From Euwallacea fornicatus (Eukaryota; Arthropoda; Insecta; Coleoptera; Curculionidae), in the NCBI RefSeq assembly GCF_040115645.1, contig NC_089576.1, positions 2,108,001-2,172,000 on the forward strand: 64,000 bases of DNA, in the 5' to 3' direction. The position numbers and the translations under genes are program-made. The notes beneath the pieces are model-generated. The model did no database searches. It saw only the letters and a list, made by a program, of their open reading frames with translations, and had not been told where the DNA came from. Below, piece after piece: positions 1 to 11,100 of the stretch; within the stretch, counting starts at the first letter, position 1, and the number at the start of each line of letters is the position of its first letter.

Positions 1-206
1 ATTAGCCTATGGACTGTTGCGGTTGAATGGAAGATGCTAAAGAAGTTAGTGCTAGTTTATGTCGATTCGTTGTAGAACTGATGATTTTTTTTTTAACTCT
101 TTCGAACCATTCAAATGCACGATTGGTCTGGATATAAGTGGGTCACCTAAAAATCACATAACGTACCCCCTTGCACATTAATCGCACGAAATTCCGGCCT
201 AAAGCG

Positions 207-374
207 ATGTGCTCGTTGCGCCATCTTCCGCCTGGATCGCGGTGTCCCGTGTACTTTCCGGAAGCGACGCTCATTCCGCCGCGAATCGACGTCGGCGACG
301 CCGACCGCATTGTGCCGCCGCCGCGACCGCCCCCTCCCGTTCAGGACGTTTTCGTTTATGACAAGATGCTTAGA
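207..374 (+). CDS. Possible coding exon of an unrecognised gene
   Basis: A GC-rich island in AT-rich surroundings carries an open frame that runs from an upstream Met at 171 (second Met at 207) to a strong splice donor, A|GTAAGT, at 375, in phase 0. The frame is proline-rich (PPPRPPPPVQDVF) and ends in VYDKMLR. I do not recognise the protein. It could be a first or internal exon of a gene that starts before this window, or a GC-rich promoter segment that is open by chance. No downstream partner exon was found before rootletin. Confidence 0.3.
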
Positions 375-434
375 GTAAGTCCTTTCAAAATTATGTATCT
401 GGTAGGAGGATTAAGGCAGATTTTTCGATTATGA

Positions 435-1295
435 CGGTAATCCCTGTAACATGGTACTCATTTTCGGATGGTTTTTTTTGAAAAATGCAGTGGTGAAGCG
501 GGATTTGCGTTAAATTCACAGTTTCTTTTTGGAATACCTCGATATTTAGGCCTAAACAGTTTCACCGAAAAAAAAACAGCTATAGTTTGTAGTTTGATTT
601 TTTGAGTGTGTTAAGTAATACGTACGAGTCTAAGGTGCGTGGAAGGGATGTAATATTCAAATAACAAACAGAGAGATATAATATGCATGTTCTACAGACC
701 AAACTAACAGGTTAAAATTAACAGTGGGAGTGTATACGGGTTGAATGAAGATGGTGGTATGAACGTACGACTTTCGGTTGGTTATTTGTTATTCCCACAA
801 CAACTCTAGCACGAGCAGAGGCGTGATATACAGGGTGACTAGGTTTCTTGCAGCAAGGGTTATCCATGTATTGTACACATAAAAAAAGGATTGTTTGCAA
901 TGTAAACTATATTCGAGAAATGCTTTGTTTAGAAAATACATGGTGTTGAAATTTAATATTTTTTTCAATTTATATTTTGGAGCTTCCAAAGTTTTTGAAA
1001 TATTTAGCTAAAATTTTAAGCATAAGTTATTCTTTAGAGTCCACATGATCGAATAAGAATAGATGATCGTGAAAATCTACGGGGTGATATTTATTGAGGC
1101 TGCGATCCGTTTTATCATCCTACACTTTTTTCTCGAGAATGACGTAATGTTTAAGTTTGAAAATTTAAATTATCTATTCAATTTAGAAACTTTTATGTGT
1201 TTTGACAATTTTAGAGCCTGTCACTGTTTTTCAGTTCTGCATTTATAAAATGGTAAAATAATGCATGTTTTTTTTTTATATTATTTTTATGTATA
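435..1295. other. Non-coding, no feature recognised
   Basis: AT-rich sequence between the possible exon and the first transposon end. I see no convincing exon, RNA gene or repeat end. Confidence 0.5.
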
Positions 1296-2165
1296 CAGGG
1301 TGGGGCACCAAGAGCGCCTCGGGGTATTACGTCCTTATTAATAATTTAATCGAAAATTGTTTTTGGAGGTGTATGTAGGACCTCACGAAGTACATTTTAA
1401 AAATATTTTCATTTATACAGGGTGTATATAAAAAAAGATACATCTCAAACGTATGTTTTTTTTAATGGAACACCCTATATTTTATTACGTATTTGGAATT
1501 ATAAGAAGAAAATAGTAGAAGTTTGTATCACAACCATTGGGTCTAAAACAATCGCTTCTCGAGAAATTTTAGAAAATATAAAAATGAAAGAGTTACGAAA
1601 ACATTTTTTTGCTAGGTGAAATGAGTTATTTGGCTATTATTTTTTTACTAAACTGATATACAGGGTAAGCAAAAAGAGTGGTAAAATTTTACTCCCTTAT
1701 AATTTAGCATAACTTTCTTATTTCAAATGGAATATATACATTTTTATGTATTACTTAGAATCACTAATTAATTCCCTTTCAATTGATACTATAGTGTTCT
1801 ATACCTATCAACAACAAAGGAGGACATGAATATTCGAATTCAAAATGCATTCAAAGAAATAACACCAGACATGTTATCAAAAGTGAAATTTTCTTTTCAA
1901 AAACGTATTCAATTATATATTGAAAATGATGGCCATCATTTCGAAAATTTACTGTAAATTTTAAACTTTTTTGGGAATCTGTTAAACTGTAATAAATACT
2001 TTTAAAATTCGTCCTCTATAATTAGCTTTCCTTAATAACCATAGCAACCAATCCAAGGCATAACATGACAATAGTTTGTATTATTTAATGTTATTATTGA
2101 AAATTAAATAAAATTTCATATTATGGGAAAACGGTAAGATAGGACGCTCTTGGTGCCCCACCCTG
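1296..2165. mobile_element. CAGGG-type TIR element (non-autonomous)
   Basis: The first 21 bases, CAGGGTGGGGCACCAAGAGC followed by G, are matched perfectly in inverted orientation at the right end, and TA flanks both ends. The 870-bp interior has no transposase. Internal CAGGGT starts near 1,420 and 1,661 suggest older elements of the same type inside it. Confidence 0.8.
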
Positions 2166-2265
2166 TAGAATACGCGGTTAAAATCCTGCTACAGAGTGGT
2201 ACCTAAGAGTATTCCAATATGTAAGGAACTGATTCTCTGGATGGTTCTAAGACGAAAACGTTATA

Positions 2266-3313
2266 CAGGGTCTCACAAAAAATTAGGTCAATCCATCAAT
2301 TACAGATTCTCTAACGAAAAATAATAGAACTTCTATTATCCCATTTTTCATTTTGGAGTCTCGTGCTCGCTATACAGGGTGTCAAAGTTTTAACTTAAAA
2401 ACTTTTTTATTGAGTAAGTCAAGTACTTCGCGAAGAATTAAATCCATATTTGGTAAACATATTTAGCTTAAGAAGCCTCATATTGTAAAAAAAGGAAATC
2501 TAATATTAATTAACGGTTAAAAAAAATAAGAGGTTAAGGTACATTTTGTATTCCCCTCCCCCCGAACTTGTTTGGTTTTACGTTAATAGTTTCCAATCGA
2601 GATTTACTTAAAACACTATTTATATTTACAAAATTTTGATAGAGTTTTTTATTTGACAGAAATATTGAAATTAATTATGTTTCAGATGTGCATTAATCAA
2701 TTTTTACTTTTAATTCAATTACTGTTTATGTTTTGACCCTGTATGTTAAACAGCCATTGTTGTTAAATTTTTAAAGGATTAGACCGTGGTCGAACCAATT
2801 TTTATGATAAAATTATTTCATTTAAATGCAAATTTAGTTTTAGTCATATCATTTATAATCAAGTATTTTTCGTAAGTTTTCTTACAAGCAGCCAAGCATT
2901 AAATGCAATTTTTCTATCAAATGAAGAACTCGATCAAAATTTTGTAAGAGACAAAAAACTGTGAAAAATGAATGGTATTTTAAATAAATCTTGATTAGAA
3001 GCCACTGGCGTAGAACCAAACAAGTTCGAGGGGCAAAATGTATCTTAACCCTTCATTTTTGTTAACTGTTAATTAATGTTAGGTTTTCTTTTTTTTTAAT
3101 ATGAGGCTTCTTAAGATAGATATGTTTACCAAAAATAGAATTAATTCTTCGAGAAATACTTATTAAATAAAAACCTTTTAAAAGTTCCAACTTTGACACC
3201 CTGTATAGCTACCACGGGGCACCAAAACGAAAAATATGATAATAAAAGTGCCATTATTTTTTTTCAGATAATCTGTGGTTAACGGCTTGACTTATTTTTT
3301 TTGTAACACCCTG
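2266..3313. mobile_element. Outer palindromic CAGGG element, interrupted at its centre
   Basis: Left arm 2,266-2,372 and right arm 3,206-3,313 are imperfect reverse complements of equal length (107 and 108 bp). They start CAGGGTCTCACAAAAAAT and CAGGGTGTTACAAAAAAA, and TA flanks both outer ends. A second CAGGG element (2,375-3,203) occupies the TA at the dyad (gctaTAtagc). No coding capacity. Confidence 0.75.
2375..3203. mobile_element. Inner CAGGG fold-back element
   Basis: An 829-bp element beginning CAGGGTGTCAAAGTT, with its reverse complement at 3,203. The inverted arms run about 200 bp (2,375-2,583 against 2,997-3,203) and weaker complementarity continues toward the middle, so the whole unit could fold as one long hairpin. 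No transposase frame. Confidence 0.8.
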
Positions 3314-4189
3314 TATATAAACATATCTTAAAAAGTGTCGTTTCCGAGATATAGGGTGTTAAATATTGACGAAAATAAAATATTTTTCTTCGTATTTTTA
3401 AAATGGCGCAAGATGTTTTATTGAAACTTGGTATACTTACACAATAGCCCAAACAGCACATTTTACTTTTATATAAAGAATATATAACCTTTAACGTGCA
3501 TAGGGGTTACCGTGTTGATTATTATAGGAAAATAGGAGGTGCGACAGTGGTATTTTCCAAATTGGATACGTTTCTTCAATAACCAATTCGAAATGTAATG
3601 TAAATTCCCCTTGCGTTTTTTGGATACGTTAATCCGTTTTTGACAGAAAAAAATACCCCATTGAAAATCTATGTTAAGAATAATAGCAATTTTGTTAAGG
3701 AGATGAAGTTAACCATACAAAACAAACGAAGTATTATTTACGTATTTTATTGTTATTTTTACAATTTCGTGTTGCTGTTAATCGTAGTCCGCAATTTTAA
3801 CAATTTTTTCATTTAACATTCTGTATCTCGGAAACGTCTCATCTTAGGGCATACATACGTTTGTACAGGACGATTCAAAATTTAGTGTAAATATTTTAAG
3901 AGAGTATTTTCGAGATCAAAATAAGACTGTTTTTCCTATAAGCCTGCACTCCAAAATGCGCCCCTCGGAGCTGGAGTCGTCGGGAGTTGGGCGAAAAAAA
4001 TCGATTATGTCAAATTATCACCACAGATACCGATTAAATTTAATGAAAATTAGCAAGCCCTTGTTTTTTTATCCGCTTTTTTCCTTTTTTGGTTCAAAAA
4101 TTTTTATAAGTCTAATTTCGGAAAAAACAAGCGAAAATATCAGAAGTCGTAGCCCATCAAGTTTTTTAATTTGTCACCTTGATAGTATA

Positions 4190-4787
4190 CAGAGTGAGTC
4201 GGGAGGATCGTGCCAAACTTCAGGAGCGTGTTGTACATGAAAAATAAATGTAAAAAAACTCAAATGTTGTTAGCCCATTTTCGTTTGTTTACAAGTTATA
4301 GCGTAAATAAAATTTAAAAAATTAATAAATTTCATAAGAAATTCCATAAATTAACGTTTGGATATCATAGTAAATGTTCAAAAATATTGCCATTAACTTC
4401 TAAACATTTTCGTCTTCGTTTATGAAGAGCATTCGTTGCGCTCCCGATGGTTTCATGTCTTTCTTCAATGGCAGCTGCAGCATTTCTAACGCGTTGAATT
4501 AGTGCATCTTGAGTGTCCACTTTTACTCTGTACACTTCAGTTTTAAACCAACCCCACAAACAATAGTCTAGCGGTGTGAGGTCTGGAGACCTTGGAGGCC
4601 AACTAATAGGACCACCATGATCAATCCAATGAAATTTATAATTTTTTAAAATTTTATGTTTTAATTTTATTTACGCTATAACTTGTAAACAAACGAAAAT
4701 CGGATAACAACATTTGAGTTTTTTTACATTTATTTTTCACGTACAACACGCTCCTGAAGTTTGGCACGATCCTCCCGACTCACCCTG
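4190..4787. mobile_element. CAGGG element with transposase remnant
   Basis: Inverted arms of about 123 bp (4,190-4,315 and 4,665-4,787) begin CAGAGTGAGTCGGGAGGATC on the left and CAGGGTGAGTCGGGAGGATC on the right, with TA on both sides. Between the arms lies the end of a Tc1/mariner-like transposase on the minus strand. This ties the CAGGG ends to that enzyme family. Confidence 0.8.
4368..4640 (-). pseudogene. C-terminal fragment of Tc1/mariner-like transposase
   Basis: The minus strand encodes WPPRSPDLTPLDYCLWGWF followed by KTEVYRVKVDTQDALIQRV and an alanine-rich helix. SPDLTPLDYFLWG is the signature around the third catalytic acid in arthropod IS630/Tc1/mariner transposases often annotated with DUF4817; here that residue is Asp (PLD). 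The N-terminal domain and the first two catalytic acids are absent, so it cannot work. Confidence 0.75.
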
Positions 4788-5064
4788 TATACTGTCCTAT
4801 TGTTCAAAAATGACTTTCCTTGCAAACGGTTAGCTGTATCGAAAAAAGGCAACAAGCGAAAAATAATAAATTGATCGACTGAAAAAAATATGAGTTTAGA
4901 TACTTTCATGAAATTTGGTCAGTAACTGTGGTCACAACTTGACATAGTTGATTTTTCGCCCAGGCTTCGTTCCCTGCAGCTCCGAAAGAAAGCAATTCGA
5001 GGATCTCATTTCGACCTCAAAAATTCTCACTTAAAACATTTGCGCTCAATTTTGAATCACCCTG

Positions 5065-6313
5065 TGTGACATTTTCGCCGTGGGACGATCCGGAAAAAGC
5101 AACTCCTCAAATGTCGGAACACCCTTGGGTACCACTCTGTATATGTCAATAGTCTTAAAACGCAATAAACCTTCAACTTTACCGCCCACATCATATGTGC
5201 ATGTATATGTCGCAGAGTGCGGATAAACAACAATAAGATACCCAAACAAGACTGATCTCAATTCCATTATATTTTCCGTATAGACGTGATGCATTGCTCG
5301 TGGTTCTTTAGAGAACTTTGCCCGTCTGGGTTACTGGTGATTCCTCACCCACACTACAACGCGTGCACACTCATTAACGTTATTTATTACGTTTATCTGC
5401 CTTCTTACCACAAAAATAGCGAGAGTTCTTGACTTCCACACTGGAAAAATTCTGTTTGATTAATACTCGTCTTGATGCAACGTGACAAGTCTTGATCGAA
5501 AAGTTTTATTTAATCGAAAACCGTATTATGATAATCACCCCTGGGGAACAAAAGTTATAACAGTGGCAACCACCAGGTGCCTGGCATACAGGGCTTTGCG
5601 TGTTCCGGCCCAAGGATTTTGGAATACTCAAAGGAAGGCTGTAATTTATCTAAGTTTCTTTTACATTTGGCCACGGTTAAATGAAGCGATTTGGATAGTA
5701 AAAAACAGATATAAATTATCCGCTAATTTGGTGTTTTAAATCAGCTATCTGAAATCTAAATTTGGTAATTATTGTGAGTTAACTGTCTCAATATTTCATC
5801 GCATACGCGTAGATTGGCCCATGAATTTAGCAAAAACAACTATTGCTTAATTTATTTTTCCAGAGGTATTTAACCCGAAAATTATCGGTCTAGATTTGAT
5901 CTAGTGAAGGTTATAGCGAGAACTCTAATAACTGCTAATAAAGGTTGCTAATGCGATTATTTTTCGGATTCGGTCTGAACACCTATAAGAGCCCATCGAT
6001 CCCTTTCGGGGTTATTTCGGGCTGCCAAACAGCCCCAAAATTCAAAATTCCAATCGCTGTTATTCACAATACCTCACAAAAATCTTAATTTAGCGCATTT
6101 TCATGACTTTTACAAACCCGTTCTTCTTCTAACAAACAATAACATTATTACTTATCTATTAGCAATTACAGAGAAAAAAGTGACTCTAATCATTTTGCTA
6201 AAGGTCAATTCGAGTTGCATTTACTTGCCAATTTGGGCGAATCATTGAGTTACATAAAACCCTAAATGACCGCGCTACCAAGGCCAAAACTAGAAATCGG
6301 AGAAAAATATATA
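5065..6313. other. Non-coding stretch between transposons
   Basis: AT-rich sequence between two CAGGG elements. Short open frames occur on both strands (for example 5,482-5,739) but show no domain, no partner exon and no codon pattern. Confidence 0.5.
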
Positions 6314-7228
6314 CAGGGTTGCTCATTAGTGCGTCAAAGTGCGATATCTCCGTAAATATAAGTTTTGGAGGGAAATTTGTCTTAATAAAGTTTTTGGGGA
6401 ATAAAGGGCACGTATTTTTAAATTATTTTCAAATGTACAGGGTCTGTCATAAAAGTGTGGTAGTACCAAATTATGTTTTTTTAAATGGAACCAGTTTGAG
6501 AATTCACTGTAGATAAAAATAATGTTGTGAAAATAAATAATAATAATTTGTTATAAATAATATAAAAATAATAATACGGTCATCGAAACTCACTTTTCAA
6601 ATACAAATTTAGATGTAAAAAAGGGGCAATTTTCAGCAGCTCAGAAACGGTTGGGTTTAGGGATAGGGTAATGTTAACAAAAGTTGTGGGTTTTTGGATT
6701 CTGAACGCGATGCCGTCGAGAAAAGTAGGGCATTCTATTTGAAATAAGCAAGTTATTGAGGATTGAAGTCATACAACTTCGGAGGCCTATTTCCAGGGTT
6801 ATGGAAAACTCTTTTTAAACTAAAACATGTCAAAACGTGGCTTATTATGTCGCCTTGGAGCCTCATGAGGTCGATTCCAAAATTCGCAACGGTTAGGAAA
6901 CAGCAGTGATTTCCGTGAGACCTTGCAGCTATCAACATTTTCGAATTTTCACAAATAACTCGAAAATGGTAAATTTTTTATATAAGACCTATTTCACAAA
7001 CTAGTCTTAAAATTTGACGATAAATCCGAAAATGGCAAAAAAATTGGGGGGTTCCGTTTAAAAAAACATAATTTGGTACTACCACACTTTTATGACAGAC
7101 CCTGTACATTTGAAAATAATTTAAAAATACGTGCCCTTTATTCCCCAAAACCTTTGCTAAGACAAATTTCCTTCCAAAACTTATATTTACTGAGATATCG
7201 CACTTTGACGTACTAATGAGCAACCCTG
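6314..7228. mobile_element. Outer palindromic CAGGG element, interrupted at its centre
   Basis: Outer arms 6,314-6,435 and 7,107-7,228 are both 122 bp and near-perfect reverse complements, beginning CAGGGTTGCTCATTAGTGCG. They meet at the dyad caaatgTAcatttg, where an inner CAGGG element (6,438-7,104) is inserted. TA flanks the outer ends as well. No coding capacity. Confidence 0.85.
6438..7104. mobile_element. Inner CAGGG element
   Basis: A 667-bp element with inverted ends of about 55 bp, starting CAGGGTCTGTCATAAAAGTG. About 330 bp of its interior (roughly 6,690-7,090) is homologous to a diverged copy at 16,920-17,290, so it belongs to a dispersed family. Confidence 0.8.
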
Positions 7229-8118
7229 TATAAAGATTGAACACAAGAAGATTGATTAAAAAAATACGGTTTGCTTAACTACCAAGGGTGTAAATAATTA
7301 AATGGGTAATTAATATCCTAAATCAATTACACACTGACTTCACCTATTTACGTGAATCTATTTGTAATAAACCACATTTGTTCCCGTTTAACTATTTACA
7401 ATATTATGAAATTAGGAATTTATTCTGGCTTACGCATTATTTCTCTTGATTAATTATCATTTAACAAATTCAAATTCAATGGAACTCGTTTTTGATCGTG
7501 TTCAGACAAAGTTCATGGTGTGATTTCTTGTAACAGTTCTCAATTCCTGCGAAATGATAAAATTAATGAAGAAAAATTCCCAAAATTTTTTGTATTGTTT
7601 TCAACACAAACTTCTAGTAAACAATCGGTTTCCAAGCGTATTTGTCTCAAGATTTTAAACGATTAACTCAAAGTCCACATTATTTCTCAGAATTGTATTG
7701 CTACTAGCACGAACGTTTGTCATCGTTATCAGTTCATAAGCGGCTTTAATCAAAACTAACGACCTATACTAGCTTATTGTATTAACCTTAAAAAATGTTC
7801 CACGATCTCATACCTATAACAAACAACCAAAGGAAAACTCCCTTTACAATGAAACATCTACTAAAACCAACCTTTGGACGTAATTTGCTAACAACCAACA
7901 CCCTACGCCTCTGTCTATTTCAAGAAATGAAGGCTTCCAAGAATCAAGGCAAACAAGGTCCAAAGTTGAGATTCTCGGAATCACGAACTTCTTATTCATC
8001 CTATCCATTGCAACAATCACTATTATCTCGCGACATTATTTATTAATTAAAGCCTATTGGTCAAAGTTCAATTTACCAATTTTTCTAGCCGTCAATAAAA
8101 AAGGGCGAGCAAGCTAAA
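7229..8118. other. Upstream region of rootletin
   Basis: Non-coding sequence leading to the rootletin start. It should hold the promoter and 5' UTR; I cannot place a TATA box, initiator or ciliary X-box with confidence. Confidence 0.4.
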
Positions 8119-11100
8119 ATGGAGAGGAAGAGGCCGCCTATCTATAGGCCAAAGTCCAGGACAGATGTAAGTATTTCTGCAGTTAACTCCATTACGTGCA
8201 TAAATCCCTTACGTAAGGTACTCAGCCGGTGAGGTCAAGGTAATAGATTAGTTTATGGCAGAATAATTAAATTTTAACATTCATGATAGTTCTTGTAGGG
8301 TAAATATTCATTGTTTTTCTATCAGATGGTAATTACAATAGCGAATTTAGGCAAAAAGTTTTGAGAACAAAAATTTCGAGAGTTTAAGTCGCCAAAATGT
8401 CAAGATTAGAATTAAATAGAATAGATTTTATTTTAATAAAAAATTGTTTAAGATAGGAATTTTTAACGTTTAACCAGAAATAGATAGACACGCAAAACCA
8501 AATAAATATATATATATATGTACATGCTACATAAATGGAAAATTTTTAATTTAAAAATTTAACTTCGCCAGATCGTCAAAAAAAATCGGTTTGTCTTTTT
8601 ATTTTCTGTTCCTTGAAAAAAGGTTTTTTTTTTAACAGAAAGTTTTTGGTTAGTGATTAAAAAATCGGTCCTTCTGTAATTTTTGGTTCTTTAATTCGAA
8701 ATTTTCGGTCACACAGCTTTTAAATTCAAATTTGAAAAATTTAACTCCGTCAGGTTGTATATATTAACAGTGGATAAAGATAGAAGCTGTCTTAAAAGGT
8801 TAAACTTAGATTTCGCCAAATTGTCAAGAAACATCGCTGTCCATTTCATCTTTTAACGATTTTGAAGATAACATTTTTGGTCTTATTTCATTCTTTTAGT
8901 CCAGTACGGTCAGTGGAAGCCGAGCGGAAAGCGGTCGTCTGCGTGGTGACGGCGGCGGCGGCAGCAGCGACGAAGACCTCACACGTCATCAACAAGACTT
9001 GAGACAGAGACTTCAAGACGAAGCTGCCCTTTACCGAAGGCGCCTTGAGACTTACAGGCAGGCCCAGCAGAACCAGGCCGCCCTGGTCAGTCGTTTACAG
9101 GCCAAGGTTGGTACCCTTTGCTTACTCAATTCGGGTTATTATATTCAACTTGAAGATTTATCTCCAAGTTGAATCTCTCGACTAAAAATAGCCAGGAACG
9201 TGCTTGACTCCCTAAAAATCAACGAATCCGCTTGGTAACCAGGGCACAGAAACAGGCCGTGAAATGATGCAATTTGTGTGTGGATTTAAAAGAACAGCAT
9301 TGACAAATATTTCCGGATAGGCACGTGAATGCCGCTTTTATCAAATGCTAATGACAAAGATAAATATTTGAATATTTTGACTAATTCCAAATACTCGAAT
9401 CGACTTTGTTGTACTTGCTATTCGAAGTTACATAACGTTTTTTGTCCTTTAAAGGTATTGCAATATAAACAAAGATGCGCAGATTTAGAGGCGCAAATGT
9501 CGGAATACTCCGAACAACCAACCTCACTTAAATCCTGCCCCTCCTTGGCTCCAACCCTAGCCACCCCATCAAGTACTGCCCTGGAACAGGCCCAACAACA
9601 CTTGAGAGAGGTTCGAGAGGAACGAATAACTGACTTGGACACTGCCCTCCAAAGACTGCTAGAAGAACGCAAAAAGTACGTTTTTTTACCAAAATATGTA
9701 CAACGTCAGTGTAGTTTATTATATGTCTTCAAAGGTCTGAGAAACTGATGCAATTCAATAAAGTATTAAGAGATCAGTTAGAAGAGTCTCATAATACAAA
9801 CGAAGCGCTCACTGCCGATCTACAGAAGCTGACCAACGATTTCGAGTCTTTGAGGGAGGAAATGATGCTGAAGGAGGATGACTGGAAGGATGAGGAACAG
9901 GCTTTTAACGACTATTATAGGTAATTAAATATCCCATCTGATGTTGAATACGTGATAAATTGTAATATTTTTAGTACTGAGCATAACAGATTACTCAACC
10001 TATGGAGAGACGTAGTGTCCGTGAAGCGACACTTCATGGATGTACAATCAAATGCCGAAAGGGACATGAATAAGTTGAAAGCCGACATCTCGGAAATGGG
10101 GAGAGAGATGCTTATGGCATGCTCAAGAATGGATACAAATGTGTTCACTGAAACCCTTATTGGTGTAAGTAAAAAGATCGATGGAAATTGGGATTATATT
10201 CCAAATCCCAGAAAGGGGTTCATTTGTTGAGTTTGTAGGCGTTCAGAACCGAATTAAGAGTAAGAGATAGTTTCAAATGAATAAACAAATGTTAACAACT
10301 GTGTGAATGAAAGATGAACTCCCTTTGCCAAAATAGCAAAAGTTTCCTAAACATACGATGAAAATTTTTCATAAACATATGACTGAAATTATTTCATTTT
10401 TTTTTAATACAGGATGTTAAAAAACTTCTTGGTGAACACTAATACGTAACATGATTGTATTTTCAGGCCAAAGCTAAATTAACTTCTAAAGAAACCCCAG
10501 ACTATGAGAAGATTGAGGCGGAAATGGACATCTTGAAGGCGGAAAAACTTAAATACGAGACTGATATACAATTAAAAGACGACCGCATTCAGCAGCTGTT
10601 GAACGAAATTCAAATGCTTGTAAGCTCTTAGTTCATATTTCAGTTGATACTCACCAGTTTGACTGCGAATTTCAGGAAGAAAGATGCGTCGAATCCGATC
10701 AAAACCTGTCACAGTTTACCAAAATGCAAGATGAAGTTGATATTCTAGAAGGGGCTCTTAGAGATATTGCCCAGGCTTTGATCCAGGATGCTGAAACCAA
10801 AGATGCAGAGATTCTACAGGCCACTCATTTGCATCTGAGTGCTTCGACACCCATACCCCAGAAGTAAGTAGGAGTTTTTATATCAAAGGTTCGATGTTCT
10901 AGAAATAAGGGTGACTGAGAGTGGACCTAATATTTAGATCGCCAAGGAGGTCTGGTAGAACAATGGCTGCCCCAGCAGCTTTTGCTGAGAGTACTATTTC
11001 TGCTGTGCAAGCAGCCCTTCATAAGTATCAATCGTTCATTCATGAACTACAGGTAAACTGTAGGAACTGTAGTTCTTCGGTCTGTTCATGCACATTGCAC

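Larger units (their letters stand above)
3866..5064. mobile_element. Outer CAGGG fold-back element holding a second element
   Basis: The ends CAGGACGATTCAAAATT (left) and the complement of CAGGGTGATTCAAAATT (right) are inverted. Similarity between the arms continues for about 200 bp, through a shared GGGCGAAAAA stretch. The 598-bp element at 4,190-4,787 is nested inside; without it this one is about 600 bp. Confidence 0.7.

Noticed and set aside
9418..9672. Minus-strand frame over rootletin exon 3
   Set aside because: Shadow of a real exon.
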